Positions 35,465 to 44,388 are shown, counted from the first letter of the stretch. The stretch: DNA of 64,000 bases from Flavobacterium sp. SH_e (GCF_025717045.1 NZ_JAOVZN010000002.1:366030-430029), one strand, 5' to 3'. Numbers and translations are program-made. Notes: generated by a model not told the origin, from the letters alone.

Positions 35465-36037
35465 CTAATTATCTAATTGAAAATCGGAAACCTCTAGCAC
35501 TTCGCCTGCTTTTAGGTTTTGCAAATATACATTTCCTATTCGAACCCGAACGAGACGAAGAGTCGGAAAACCAACTGCAGCAGTCATTTTTCGAACCTGA
35601 CGAAATTTCCCTTCATTAATGGTAATAGATGCCCATGAAGTTGGGCCGTGACGTTCGTCTCTGATTTTTTTGGCTCTTGGCCCAAAATCGGGAATTTCGG
35701 TAACGATAAAAGCATCACAAGGTTTTGTTTTGTATTTTCCGCCATCAAAACCAATTTCTACGCCTTTTTGCAATTGTTCGATTGCTTCGGGAGTAATAAC
35801 GCCGTCAACTTGAACGTAATATTCTTTGTCGACTTTTTTACTTCTAATTTGTTCACTTACTTTTCCGTCGGTTGTCAATAAAAGTAAACCTTCAGAATCT
35901 TCGTCCAATCTCCCAATAGCCATTGTTCCTTCTGGAAAATCATGCAGTTCGCCCAAAAGTTTTTTCTTTCTTTTTAATTCATAAATAAATTGGCTTAAAT
36001 AGCCGTAAGGTTTAAAAAGAATGAAGTGTCTGTGCAT
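35465..36037 (-). CDS. Pseudouridine synthase, RluE/RsuA family
   Basis: A 190-residue enzyme of the RsuA/RluB/E/F branch, without the N-terminal S4 domain, which is the short RluE-like form. The catalytic aspartate is in MAIGRLDEDSEGLLLLTTDG near residue 45. The end KFRQVRKMTAAVGFPTLRLVRVRIG is the standard C-terminal motif. It isomerises a uridine in rRNA, perhaps 23S as RluE does, but the site cannot be fixed. It starts MHRHFILFKPYGYLSQF, a normal N-terminus, and lies 63 bases upstream of trmL on the same strand. Confidence 0.88.
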   Translation of the reverse strand: MHRHFILFKPYGYLSQFIYELKRKKKLLGELHDFPEGTMAIGRLDEDSEGLLLLTTDGKVSEQIRSKKVDKEYYVQVDGVITPEAIEQLQKGVEIGFDGGKYKTKPCDAFIVTEIPDFGPRAKKIRDERHGPTSWASITINEGKFRQVRKMTAAVGFPTLRLVRVRIGNVYLQNLKAGEVLEVSDFQLDN

Positions 36038-36084
36038 TTTTTAATTTTTTGCAAAGATAGTCTCTTTCCTAAAATTAAAGCGAA

Positions 36085-36291
36085 TTACTGCTTTTGTGCT
36101 TTCATTTTTTTAAGCCATCGATATACAAACCAAACAGCAGTAAAAGCAAAAATCTCTAATAAAGCCCAATAATAGTTTTTAAAAAATTCATGAAAATAAC
36201 TTCCAACAGAAATATAGATAGAAGCCATACAAATTTTGATTATAATAAATTCGGCATTTGACCAGCTGGTTTTGATTTTGAAGAAATTCAT
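36085..36291 (-). CDS. Small membrane protein
   Basis: About 68 residues from the ATG at 36291 (MNFFKIKTSWSNAEF). Two hydrophobic segments at roughly residues 15-33 and 38-56, and a basic tail KKMKAQKQ, suggest a hairpin in the inner membrane with the tail in the cytoplasm. I do not recognise the family. A TTG four codons upstream is possible but less likely. It is alone between the pseudouridine synthase gene and the divergent hydrophilic gene. Confidence 0.6.
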   Translation of the reverse strand: MNFFKIKTSWSNAEFIIIKICMASIYISVGSYFHEFFKNYYWALLEIFAFTAVWFVYRWLKKMKAQKQ

Positions 36292-36408
36292 AAGCTTTAG
36301 CAATTTAGTTTAATCGTAAAATGTTGTAAATAAAGATAATAAATTATGAAACGTAAATGCTTATTAGAATTCGTAATATTATAAACAGAAACACAAAAAA
36401 GAAATGCT

Positions 36409-36783
36409 ATGGAAACTAATAATTTAGGAACGAAAAAGATAAACGGAACGCAGAAAAATATTGATGAATCTAAAGGAAAAAACGTTTCGCACGATAAAGA
36501 TTTAAAAGATGCAAAACTGAACAAAGAATTGGTTACAGATCAAGACGGCGACAAAAAGATTGTAGAACGCGCTAGAAATGAAAATGAAGATATTAATAAA
36601 ACGCTGCATCAAATCAATCCAGAGAACCCAAATGCAAACCGTGGTGTAGAAACTGAGGAAGAAGCAAAAAAAACGGTAGAAAATAAAGATCGTAATTCTG
36701 ATATAACTTCAAATCGATATCCAAACTCGCATCCAGATAATCATAAGGATCGTGGAAACATGAAATTGGATGAAGAGGAATAA
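36409..36783 (+). CDS. Hypothetical hydrophilic protein
   Basis: A 124-residue, highly charged protein rich in Lys, Glu, Asp and Asn, with no hydrophobic segment, no cysteine and no signal peptide. It is likely mostly disordered (ETNNLGTKKINGTQKNIDESK, NPENPNANRGVETEEEAKKTVE). This composition recalls stress-related hydrophilic proteins, but no family is recognised. It is separated by about 155 bp from the SDR gene downstream, which could be part of a similar stress response. The function is unknown. Confidence 0.6.
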   Translation: METNNLGTKKINGTQKNIDESKGKNVSHDKDLKDAKLNKELVTDQDGDKKIVERARNENEDINKTLHQINPENPNANRGVETEEEAKKTVENKDRNSDITSNRYPNSHPDNHKDRGNMKLDEEE

Positions 36784-36937
36784 TCAATACGAAATTTTCA
36801 ATAAAATCCAGTCAATTTAATATCAAATAACAAAACATTAGCGGTAAGCGTTAATGTTATTGTAAACTCTTTTGAAAGCTTCGGTATCGGTTGAGATCTT
36901 CGTAAATTAGAGGAATCAATTTAAAAACATATATATA

Positions 36938-37690
36938 ATGGCACTTTTAGAAAATAAGGTGGCTTTTGTATCTGGTGGCGGTTCAGGAATTGGGCGCGCA
37001 GTGGCAGAAGCTTACGCTCGAGAAGGAGCAAAAGTAGTAGTATCTGATATAAATGTAGAGCACGGTGAAGAAACCGTAAATAGTATAAAAGAAAATGGCG
37101 GAGAAGCTTTTTTCGTAAAAGGAGATTCGTCGAGTGCAAGTGACAACAAACACATGGTTGAGGTAACGGTTTCTAAATACGGCCGACTTGACATTGCTTG
37201 TAACAATGCCGGAATGGGCGGGCCAGCAAAACCAACTGGAGAATATGAGCCTGCAGATTGGGATAGAGTTATTGCACTAAACTTAAACGGTGTTTTTTAT
37301 GCATGCCGTTATCAATTAGAGCAAATGGAAAAGAATGGAGGAGGAAGCATTGTTAATATAGCTTCTATCCACGGACAAGTTGCAGCGCCGCTAAGTCCAG
37401 CATATACGGCTTCGAAACATGCTGTTGTGGGTTTAACTAAAAACATTGCGGTAGAATATGCGCAAAAAAATATTCGTTGTAATGCGGTTGGACCTGGATA
37501 TATAGAAACAGCACTTTTAAAAGACAATTTAAATAAAGAAATGATGCAGGCCGTTGCAGCAAAATCGGCGATGAATCGTTTAGGAACTGCAGAAGAAATT
37601 GCCGAATTGGTAGTTTTCCTAAATTCTGATAAATCATCATTTACAACAGGAAGTTATATTATCGCTGACGGAGGTTATACAGCAGTTTAA
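36938..37690 (+). CDS. Short-chain dehydrogenase/reductase (glucose 1-dehydrogenase-like)
   Basis: A 250-residue classical SDR. The cofactor motif GGGSGIGRAVAEAYA starts at residue 13, and the acidic residue in VVSDINVEH points to NAD rather than NADP. The structural NNAGMGG motif is near residue 88. The active site has serine in VNIASIHGQ and the YTASKHA tyrosine-lysine pair near 155. The end TGSYIIADGGYTAV is typical. It oxidises a hydroxyl group of unknown substrate; annotation as glucose 1-dehydrogenase would be a guess. A shared bidirectional terminator follows. Confidence 0.88.
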   Translation: MALLENKVAFVSGGGSGIGRAVAEAYAREGAKVVVSDINVEHGEETVNSIKENGGEAFFVKGDSSSASDNKHMVEVTVSKYGRLDIACNNAGMGGPAKPTGEYEPADWDRVIALNLNGVFYACRYQLEQMEKNGGGSIVNIASIHGQVAAPLSPAYTASKHAVVGLTKNIAVEYAQKNIRCNAVGPGYIETALLKDNLNKEMMQAVAAKSAMNRLGTAEEIAELVVFLNSDKSSFTTGSYIIADGGYTAV

Positions 37691-37716
37691 TATATTTAGA
37701 GTATATAACAATTGAA

Positions 37717-37748
37717 AAGGGCGTAAACAAAAGTTTACGCCCTTTTTT
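37717..37748. terminator. Bidirectional terminator between the SDR and mepB-like genes
   Basis: AAGGGCGTAAAC, AAAA loop, GTTTACGCCCTTTTTT: a 12-bp stem flanked by A and T runs, suitable for both converging genes. Confidence 0.8.
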
Positions 37749-38253
37749 ATATAAAAATATTTTCTAGTTTGCTTAAATCAATATTGTTTTGGTCTAATAG
37801 AAAGAAGTGTTCTAATTGCCATTTTTGAGTTTTCTGAGCTTGTTTACTCGTAGTTTCATCCCACGAAGGATAAACTCTTGTAGCTCTAATTCCTTCTTTT
37901 TTTTGAGTCGAAAAAATTCCTTTTTCCAGCAAGATAAGTTTAGGAAATATAAATAGCCCCCAATTTTCATTTTTTCGGACGCTTACAATTACAAAATCTA
38001 TGGCATCAGAATAATCAAAAGGCTCTATTGTTCCAGTTTTATTCCGTTTCCATAAAGTAACAAATTGCCCCGTTTTGGTTGGAGTAATTTTTGCCTCTCT
38101 GTAACAAATATTTTTGTTGTTGATTTGAAAACGGTAGGCATTATATTCGTCGCTTTCAGCTTCTTTTTGTAAAGAACTTAATTCTAAGCTTGCTTTGTCA
38201 AAAATGGTTTCTTTTGCTAATAATAAATCAGAAGAAGCACCTGTAAAATTCAT
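37747..38253 (-). CDS. MepB family protein
   Basis: A 168-residue protein matching the MepB family: SDEYNAYRFQINNKNICYREAKITPTKTGQFVTLWKRNKTGTIEPFDYSDAIDFVIVSVRKNENWGLFIFPKLILLEKGIFSTQKKEGIRATRVYPSWD. MepB is named from the Staphylococcus mepRAB multidrug locus, but its own role is not known. No MepA efflux pump is nearby. It appears cytoplasmic with no signal or membrane segment. It is a single-gene unit convergent with the SDR gene. Confidence 0.85.
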   Translation of the reverse strand: MNFTGASSDLLLAKETIFDKASLELSSLQKEAESDEYNAYRFQINNKNICYREAKITPTKTGQFVTLWKRNKTGTIEPFDYSDAIDFVIVSVRKNENWGLFIFPKLILLEKGIFSTQKKEGIRATRVYPSWDETTSKQAQKTQKWQLEHFFLLDQNNIDLSKLENIFI

Positions 38254-38298
38254 GAAAAAATAGTTTTAAATTTTTACGAAAATTACTACAAAATAAAC

Positions 38299-39999
38299 TT
38301 AGAAAGAAACATTCAATCCAAAATTTAATCCCCATTGAAATTGATTGAAAGATTGATTGTTTAATGGATTGATATAATAGTTCATAGCAGGCTCAACAAA
38401 AACATTGGTTTTCTTGTAAACACGGTATTGAACGGTACTGCTCAAAGTTGAACCATAAACATAATCGTTGGCATTTATATTTTGGCCAATTGTATTACCA
38501 TCTAATGACACATTGTTTGAGACTAATTTACCAACAAAACCGCCCGTATTTAAATTAATTTGGGCTCTATTTTTATTAAAAACAGAATATGAAACCTCAA
38601 GAGGCATTTCGATATATCTCAAACTTTGATCAAGATTACCGCTTTGCACATTATCTTTTAAAGCTTCTTTTGTGCTGTTTGATAATAAAATATATTCTGT
38701 ATTACCAGTAGTTGCCGCTATAGAATTATCGCTATAAGCTGCTCCTGGCAAAAATAGCGCATCGGTTTTGGCACTTACATACGAAACATTGGCAACACTT
38801 TGTCCTAATTCGTTAAATTTTAAACCAGAACTCACGGCCCATTTGTTATTAATGGCATATTTTGTTTTAACCCCGTACGAATTAGATTGTTTAGAATCGT
38901 TTGTATTGCCTAAAGTTTTGTCATTTTTAGTATTTTCTGAATTTGCTACACCAGCAAAAACAGCTACAGCCCATCTTTCTTTTGGATCAACTTTTTTATC
39001 TTTTTTATCCTTTTTGTCTTTTACTTCTGTTGAAGCTAAAATTCCTTTTTCTAAGTTTTGAAGTTCTTTCAATTGTACAGAATCTATTTTGCTTAAAGAA
39101 GAATTGTTTGATTTTGAATTTTCTTTTGAAGAAACTGCAACAGTATTTTCAGAAATCATTTTTACGTTTTCTTTTGCAGAAGTAACAACCGTAGTTTCAG
39201 AAATCATGTTTCTGTTTCTAGAAGACGATGTGTTTTGTTTAGAAGCTGTATTAGCATTTACAACACTATTTTGATTGTTAAGAGCAAAATTCTGATTGTT
39301 TTTACCAATAAGTTTTTCATCAAAAATAGAATTCGAAAGCTGTTTTTTTGCGTTTGAATTAAATTTGTTTTGTTTTCCAAATGCAATTCTTTCTTCAGAA
39401 ATACCTTTATTAGAAGATTTTGCTGTATTTTCTAAAATAGATTTGTTCGAAGATTTTCCTGCCGATTTATTTTCTGATGAACCAGAATTCTGAAACGCAA
39501 CAGATTCGTTCGGAGTATTAGCCGAACTTGGAACGCTGTATTTAGAATCTTTTTTATTGTTATTATTATTGCTATTGTTTTTAGAATTGGTATGTGCTAC
39601 AGCACTTTCTTGAACTTGAATTCCCGATTCTGTATTGAATTGATTTTTTCTTGACGAATTTTCATTTAAAGAATCTGCAGTTTTACCACTATTTTTATTC
39701 TGCTCTAAATTTCTTTTGGTAGATTTATCATCTGATTTTTTGTCAAGAACAACACTATTATTATTTTCTAAACCGCTATTATTGATTTTGATATTTTCAG
39801 GCGAAGCAGTAAAATGTAAAATTGAAGGCAGAAGCAACCCTAATAATAAGCATGCAGCAGCCGACCACCAAAGAACAACTCTCTTCTTCTTTTTAGGTTT
39901 GTCTAGTTTTTCTTCAATCTGACTCCATAATTCTGGAGGCGGAACACTAGAAAAGTCTTCCATTGATGAAAAAATATCTTCTATTTTGTGCTTCTTCAT
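38299..39999 (-). CDS. Membrane-anchored protein with long disordered linker and C-terminal beta-barrel-like domain
   Basis: A 566-residue protein encoded right after an ECF sigma gene, overlapping it by four bases. Residues 1-35 (IEDIFSSMEDFSSVPPPELWSQIEEKLDKPKKKK) look like the cytoplasmic part of an anti-sigma factor. A membrane helix lies at about 39-62 (VVLWWSAAACLLLGLLLPSIL). Residues ~70-330 are low-complexity Asn/Ser/Lys, and ~340-566 have alternating beta-strand segments ending FGLNVSF, like an outer-membrane barrel. It may therefore join both membranes. I infer an envelope-sensing anti-sigma role; no named family is certain. Confidence 0.7.
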   Translation of the reverse strand: MKKHKIEDIFSSMEDFSSVPPPELWSQIEEKLDKPKKKKRVVLWWSAAACLLLGLLLPSILHFTASPENIKINNSGLENNNSVVLDKKSDDKSTKRNLEQNKNSGKTADSLNENSSRKNQFNTESGIQVQESAVAHTNSKNNSNNNNNKKDSKYSVPSSANTPNESVAFQNSGSSENKSAGKSSNKSILENTAKSSNKGISEERIAFGKQNKFNSNAKKQLSNSIFDEKLIGKNNQNFALNNQNSVVNANTASKQNTSSSRNRNMISETTVVTSAKENVKMISENTVAVSSKENSKSNNSSLSKIDSVQLKELQNLEKGILASTEVKDKKDKKDKKVDPKERWAVAVFAGVANSENTKNDKTLGNTNDSKQSNSYGVKTKYAINNKWAVSSGLKFNELGQSVANVSYVSAKTDALFLPGAAYSDNSIAATTGNTEYILLSNSTKEALKDNVQSGNLDQSLRYIEMPLEVSYSVFNKNRAQINLNTGGFVGKLVSNNVSLDGNTIGQNINANDYVYGSTLSSTVQYRVYKKTNVFVEPAMNYYINPLNNQSFNQFQWGLNFGLNVSF

Positions 40000-40559
40000 G
40001 CTGTTTTAAAATTTTTTATGCTCAAAATTCGCTTTTGTAATATATGTTTGGCGCGATTTAAATTTGATTTTGATGTTCCTTCTGAGATTTTTAAAAGTTC
40101 GGCGATTTCTTTGTGTTTCATTTTCTCAAAAACATATAAGTTAAAAACCGTCCGGTATTGATCTGGTAAATCTCGTATGTATTCTAACAGTTTTTCTTGC
40201 TCTATCGGAATCGCTTCCAATTCTTCTTCTTCAATAAAATCTGTATCTGGATCAAAAACATCTAAAAAGAAACTCTCTTTTTTCTTCTTATTTAAAGTTT
40301 CGATTAACTTGTTTATAAAAATCCGTTTTAGCCATCCTTCAAAACTTCCTTCAAACTTGTATTGGCTCATTTTCTGAAAAGCAATCACAAAAGCTTCCTG
40401 AAAAACATCTTTCGCATCATCCTCGTTTTTCATGTACTTCAAACAGATACCATACAAAACAGGAGAGAACAACTGATAAATTTTCAGTTGTCCCTCTCTG
40501 TCATTTTTTATGCACAGTTTGATGTATTTTTCTAACTCGTCTTTCAAGAAATGGTTCAA
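39996..40559 (-). CDS. ECF RNA polymerase sigma-70 factor
   Basis: A 187-residue ECF sigma factor. Region 2 is at about residues 20-85 (GQLKIYQLFSPVLYGICLKYMKNEDDAKDVFQEAFVIAFQKMSQYKFEGSFEGWLKRIFINKLI, including the DAKDVFQE core). Region 4 is at about 125-180 (LPDQYRTVFNLYVFEKMKHKEIAELLKISEGTSKSNLNRAKHILQKRI). An acidic insert FDPDTDFIEEEELEAIPIEQ links the two. Translational overlap with the membrane-barrel gene downstream indicates that the pair forms one regulatory unit. Confidence 0.9.
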   Translation of the reverse strand: MNHFLKDELEKYIKLCIKNDREGQLKIYQLFSPVLYGICLKYMKNEDDAKDVFQEAFVIAFQKMSQYKFEGSFEGWLKRIFINKLIETLNKKKKESFFLDVFDPDTDFIEEEELEAIPIEQEKLLEYIRDLPDQYRTVFNLYVFEKMKHKEIAELLKISEGTSKSNLNRAKHILQKRILSIKNFKTA

Positions 40560-40598
40560 ATTTGATTTTGCAAAAATAGTTCTAAATAGTTTACAAAA

Positions 40599-40997
40599 CT
40601 ATCTTTTAAAAATAGTTCGAGCACCATCTTGATGGTTGCTTACAATCGTTAGGTTTTGATTGTCAAGGTTTTCTATTACGTAAGTTTTGCCTTCAAACGT
40701 AATCAAGTCATGCTCTGATTTATCAAAATATCCAATTCCTTTTTCTATCTGATAAGTACTATTTCTAATCTCCACATTATTTTTATATGTAATCACTCTT
40801 CCGTCATTAGTAAAGACAATCTTCTTTGTAAATCCAATTGTTTTTGGTGTTTCCACGTAAGGATTATGACTTCCTCCAATAGATTTTTGCCAAATCCATG
40901 TATTTGCAATTGACGATGAAGTTACTTTATGAGCTTCTAATGAATACATTGTTGTAAAAAGAAAACAGACAATAAAAGATATAAAAAGTTTCTTCAT
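40599..40997 (-). CDS. Hypothetical secreted protein, lipocalin-like strands
   Basis: A 132-residue exported protein with signal MKKLFISFIVCFLFTTMYSLEA. The mature part SIANTWIWQKSIGGSHNPYVETPKTIGFTKKIVFTNDGRVITYKNNVEIRNSTYQIEKG resembles the small lipocalin-like or META-type proteins of Bacteroidota, built of short strands around W and T/G turns. The family is not certain. It lies seven bases downstream of the PrcB-domain lipoprotein on the same strand, and the two are probably co-transcribed and act in the envelope. Confidence 0.65.
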   Translation of the reverse strand: MKKLFISFIVCFLFTTMYSLEAHKVTSSSIANTWIWQKSIGGSHNPYVETPKTIGFTKKIVFTNDGRVITYKNNVEIRNSTYQIEKGIGYFDKSEHDLITFEGKTYVIENLDNQNLTIVSNHQDGARTIFKR

Positions 40998-41004
40998 GAT
41001 TGAA

Positions 41005-41883
41005 TTATTTTAGGCTTGTAATTTTGTCTTTAATTGTTTTCTTGAAAGCGATAATAGCAGCACTTTGATCTGTAGTGTCGTTATTGTCAATATAAATTTT
41101 TGTAACGCTAGAACCTTGGCGTAATTCAAAATAAATTCCTCCTTGATCTGCAGAATCTGGAGCGCCATAAGTTTTAGTTTGTCCTTTAAGAGCTAAAATT
41201 TCAGCAGGAACTTCTTTTAAGAACAAAGTATAATCACCTCTTTTAATAGTTGTACTGTATTTGTATTGACCAAAATCAAATTGTCCAGCAACAACACCTT
41301 GGAATTTTAAAATATTATAATCATTGATTTGGAAGAATTTTTGGCAATCTGTAGCTGAACATTCAGCAAAATAACTTCCAATTACAATATTGTCAGCATT
41401 CTCAGTTGTTTTGTTGAATATAAAGCCTTTAGTAGTTTTAGGAATCAAAACAAAATCTGAAGGATATGTTGGATTTTGAGTTACCGTTTCGCCAGTTGCT
41501 GGAGATTTTTCGTAGTAATTAACCACAATCTGACAGTTGTTCTCTACAATCGAAGTAATTTTAATAGCATAACCATTTGTTGGTTTTACACCTGCAAAAA
41601 GAGCCACTAAATATTGTTTTGTAAAATCAATAGTAGGATCACTTGCAACTGGACAGCTGTTGTTATGTTTTGTAAAAAGCTCGTTCATTTTTTCTTGAGA
41701 TGCGACAACGGCTACAGCGGCATTATTTGGCTGTGTTTTTACACTATAATTACATAAGAAAGGGAATCCGCTAAATTCTACATTCGTATTAGCACCACAA
41801 TCAATATATTTGCTATTATCATCGCTAATAGAGCAAGCGCTAATTCCAAAGGCTACAAATAAGCCAAGCATTAATTTTTTCAT
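41005..41883 (-). CDS. Lipoprotein with a PrcB-like domain
   Basis: A 292-residue lipoprotein: signal LMLGLFVAFGISAC, lipidated cysteine near residue 17. Residues ~85-165 (IDFTKQYLVALFAGVKPTNGYAIKITSIVENNCQIVVNYYEKSPATGETVTQNPTYPSDFVLIPKTT) match the C-terminal domain of PrcB, a protease-complex subunit known from Treponema. The rest (KFFQINDYNILKFQG...) is a separate beta-rich region of unknown type. No protease partner is adjacent. Three further cysteines could form disulfides. It heads a two-gene minus-strand unit. Confidence 0.72.
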   Translation of the reverse strand: MKKLMLGLFVAFGISACSISDDNSKYIDCGANTNVEFSGFPFLCNYSVKTQPNNAAVAVVASQEKMNELFTKHNNSCPVASDPTIDFTKQYLVALFAGVKPTNGYAIKITSIVENNCQIVVNYYEKSPATGETVTQNPTYPSDFVLIPKTTKGFIFNKTTENADNIVIGSYFAECSATDCQKFFQINDYNILKFQGVVAGQFDFGQYKYSTTIKRGDYTLFLKEVPAEILALKGQTKTYGAPDSADQGGIYFELRQGSSVTKIYIDNNDTTDQSAAIIAFKKTIKDKITSLK

Positions 41884-42072
41884 GAATATTTTTTATTAGG
41901 TTTATATTTTGTAGATGGTGGTTTAGAAAAAAGGTTGCGTCTTGATTATTTTTTTTTGAAAAAAAGATAAAATGTTGGTTTAGTTTGGATTGATTATGAA
42001 TTCGTGAAATTTCTAAATTTAAAACTAAGCACTACGTATTATTGCGTACTTTTACGTAAAATAAACTTAGTT

Positions 42073-43446
42073 ATGTTTGATTATCTACCGTTTTTATTAG
42101 GTTTTGTAATAGCGCTTTTTATTGGGATCTACGTAGGCAGAATGATTTCTGGATCCAAATCTCAATCGGAAAAAGCTATTGCAGAGGAAAGATTGCATGC
42201 AGTAAACAGTCAGTTGCAAATGCAGAAAGAGCAGTTTGAAAACGAAAAAAATAATTTTCAGAAACAGCTGCAATTGCATATTTCTGACAAAGAAAACATT
42301 CGAACAGAAAAAGACAGTCTTGCGATTCAGCTTTCTAAAAAAGAAGTTGATTTTGAAAATTTATGGGAAAGGCACAAAGAGCAAAAAAGCGAAATCAACG
42401 AACTTCAGGAAAAATTCACCAAAGAATTTGAAAATCTTGCCAATAAAATTCTAGAAGAAAAATCGGCAAAGTTTACAGAGCAGAACAGCGAGAATATGAA
42501 AAATATTTTGGTTCCGCTTCAGGATAAAATTCACATTTTCGAACAAAAAGTAGATCAGACACACAAAGAAAGTATCGATTATCACGCCGCATTACGCCAG
42601 CAGATTATTGGTTTGAGCGAAATGAACGCTCAAATGAGTAAAGAAACCTTAAATCTTACCAAAGCCTTAAAAGGTGACAGTAAAATGCAGGGAAACTGGG
42701 GCGAATTGGTTTTAGAACGTGTTTTAGAAAAATCAGGATTAGAGAAAGGAAGAGAATACGAAGTACAGCAAAGTTTTACTAATTCAGAAGGGAATCGCGT
42801 TTTTCCAGATGTTATAATCAATCTCCCAGACGGTAAAAAAATGATTGTCGATTCTAAAGTTTCGCTTTCCGCTTATGAAAAATGGGTGAATGAAGAATCG
42901 GATCTTTTAAAAATAGAGTTTCTAAAAGAACACGTCATTTCTATAAAACGGCATATCGAACAGCTTGGCAGTAAAAATTATCATGATTTATATCAAATGG
43001 AAAGCCCAGATTTTGTATTGCTTTTCATTCCGATGGAACCGGCTTTTGCCATTGCTTTAAATGAAGATCCCGCATTATACACAAAAGCATTTGACAGAAA
43101 TATTGTAATTGTAACGCCAAGTACGCTTTTAGCAACTTTAAGAACCATTGATAGTATGTGGACCAATCAAAAGCAGCAAGAAAATGCTTTGGAGATTGCG
43201 AGACAGGCGGGAGCTTTATATGATAAATTTGAAGGTTTTGTATCAGATTTAGTCCGAATTGGGAATAAAATAAAAGATACAAAAACGGAATACGAAAGTG
43301 CAATGAATAAATTAGTCGATGGAAAAGGAAATCTAATTTCCAGCGTCGAAAGATTGAAAAAAATGGGAGCAAAGGCAAAGAAATCCCTTCCAGATAATAT
43401 TATTGCAAGAGCAATCAATTCAGATGAAAATGAATTATTGAATTGA
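42073..43446 (+). CDS. rmuC: DNA recombination protein RmuC
   Basis: About 457 residues from the ATG at 42073 (MFDYLPFLLGFVIALFIGIYVG), which gives the usual N-terminal membrane helix; the frame upstream covers a promoter-like region. Residues ~35-190 are a long coiled coil. The RmuC nuclease-like domain runs from about 200 to 400: MQGNWGELVLERVLEKSGLEKGREYEVQQSF, GNRVFPDVIINLPDGKKMIVDSKVSLSAYEKW, and PSTLLATLRTIDSMWTNQKQQENALEIARQAGALYDKFEGFV. It is thought to act on DNA ends and limits inversions. Several repeats follow the gene. Confidence 0.93.
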   Translation: MFDYLPFLLGFVIALFIGIYVGRMISGSKSQSEKAIAEERLHAVNSQLQMQKEQFENEKNNFQKQLQLHISDKENIRTEKDSLAIQLSKKEVDFENLWERHKEQKSEINELQEKFTKEFENLANKILEEKSAKFTEQNSENMKNILVPLQDKIHIFEQKVDQTHKESIDYHAALRQQIIGLSEMNAQMSKETLNLTKALKGDSKMQGNWGELVLERVLEKSGLEKGREYEVQQSFTNSEGNRVFPDVIINLPDGKKMIVDSKVSLSAYEKWVNEESDLLKIEFLKEHVISIKRHIEQLGSKNYHDLYQMESPDFVLLFIPMEPAFAIALNEDPALYTKAFDRNIVIVTPSTLLATLRTIDSMWTNQKQQENALEIARQAGALYDKFEGFVSDLVRIGNKIKDTKTEYESAMNKLVDGKGNLISSVERLKKMGAKAKKSLPDNIIARAINSDENELLN

Positions 43447-43456
43447 GAATTAAAAA

Positions 43457-43757
43457 TTTAAACACATAGAAACATAGAATTTAGATTGAGATAAAAAAGG
43501 CGTTTCACTCACATAAATACACATAGCTATGTGTGAGAAACTGTTTCTTTCTAAACTCTTTTAAAAGAAAAACAAAATCTATGTTTCTATGTGTTGAGAA
43601 AAAATAGACAAAGAATAAAGTTTAAATACATAGAATTTAGATTTAAAAAAAGGCGTTTTATTTAATTAAATACACATAGCTATGTTTTAGAAACTAGTTT
43701 CTTTTTAAACTCTTTTTAAAAGAAAAAAAAATCTATGTTTCTATGTGTTTAAAAAAA
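43457..43757. repeat. Two gene-less inverted-repeat elements related to the GxxExxY element
   Basis: This gap between rmuC and the thioesterase gene has no reading frame I can support. It holds two tandem copies of an inverted-repeat unit: 43457-43595 and 43621-43757. Both end with ...ATCTATGTTTCTATGTGTT, contain AAAGGCGTTT (43496 and 43649), a central ACACATAG/CTATGT palindrome, and AAACTCTTTTTAAAAG before the right end. The left end of the second copy is decayed. The ends match those of the GxxExxY-bearing element at 32941-33551. Confidence 0.75.
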
Positions 43758-43797
43758 CACACAACTAATCAAAAAAAAACATTCCAAAAACAAAAAC

Positions 43798-44346
43798 ATG
43801 AGTACAGATTTTAAACCCGTTTCATCATCAAAAGTTAGTATATCAGAATTAATGCTGCCTTCGCATACCAACTTTAGCGGGAAAATTCACGGAGGATATA
43901 TTTTACAATTATTAGATCAAATTGCTTTTGCTTCGGCATCAAAATTCAGCGGAAATTATTGTGTAACCGCTTCTGTAGATACGGTAAACTTTTTGAAACC
44001 AATTGAAGTTGGAGAATTAGTAACCATGAAAGCTTCTGTTAATTATGTTGGAAGAAGTTCTATGATCATTGGCATTCGCGTTGAAGCAGAAAACATTCAA
44101 ACTGGAGTTATAAAACATTGTAATTCATCGTATTTTACAATGGTTGCCAAAGATAAAGAAGGAAAAAGTGTTCAGGTTCCTGGATTAATTTTATCTAATC
44201 TGGAAGAAGTACGTCGTTTTAGAAAAGCCATAAAACATATCGAGGTTAGAAAAGAAGTCGAAGAACACGAAAAATTGGCAAATATAAATTCTATTCAAGA
44301 CTTAGCCAGCTTAGAAAAATACAATGTCCTGTTAGAAATCAGCTAA
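43798..44346 (+). CDS. Hotdog-fold acyl-CoA thioesterase
   Basis: A 182-residue thioesterase. MLPSHTNFSGKIHGGYILQLLDQIAFASASKFSGNYCVTASVDTVNFLKPIEVGELVTMKA carries the hotdog helix and the HGG-D active-site pattern of the YciA/BFIT acyl-CoA hydrolases. The C-terminal 45 residues (RRFRKAIKHIEVRKEVEEHEKLANI) form a charged helical tail. It cleaves acyl-CoA to fatty acid and CoA; chain length is not predictable. It stands 42 bases upstream of the VOC gene on the same strand. Confidence 0.88.
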   Translation: MSTDFKPVSSSKVSISELMLPSHTNFSGKIHGGYILQLLDQIAFASASKFSGNYCVTASVDTVNFLKPIEVGELVTMKASVNYVGRSSMIIGIRVEAENIQTGVIKHCNSSYFTMVAKDKEGKSVQVPGLILSNLEEVRRFRKAIKHIEVRKEVEEHEKLANINSIQDLASLEKYNVLLEIS

Positions 44347-44388
44347 AATTTCTTATATTTATTTAATACACATTAAATATTAGAAAAT

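Noticed and set aside
36921..37690. Minus-strand frames opposite the SDR gene, including Leu-rich ones
   Set aside because: They mirror a well-supported SDR gene and have compositions expected of the reverse frame; no motif of their own.
38768..39493. Several plus-strand frames opposite the sigma-linked 566-residue protein
   Set aside because: These Phe/Leu/Ser-rich frames arise from the Asn/Lys/Ser-rich low-complexity linker on the other strand.
43457..43757. CRISPR array after rmuC, suggested by repeated ATCTATGTTTCTATGTG
   Set aside because: Only a few copies, arranged as inverted pairs rather than regularly spaced direct repeats, with no spacers and no cas genes.
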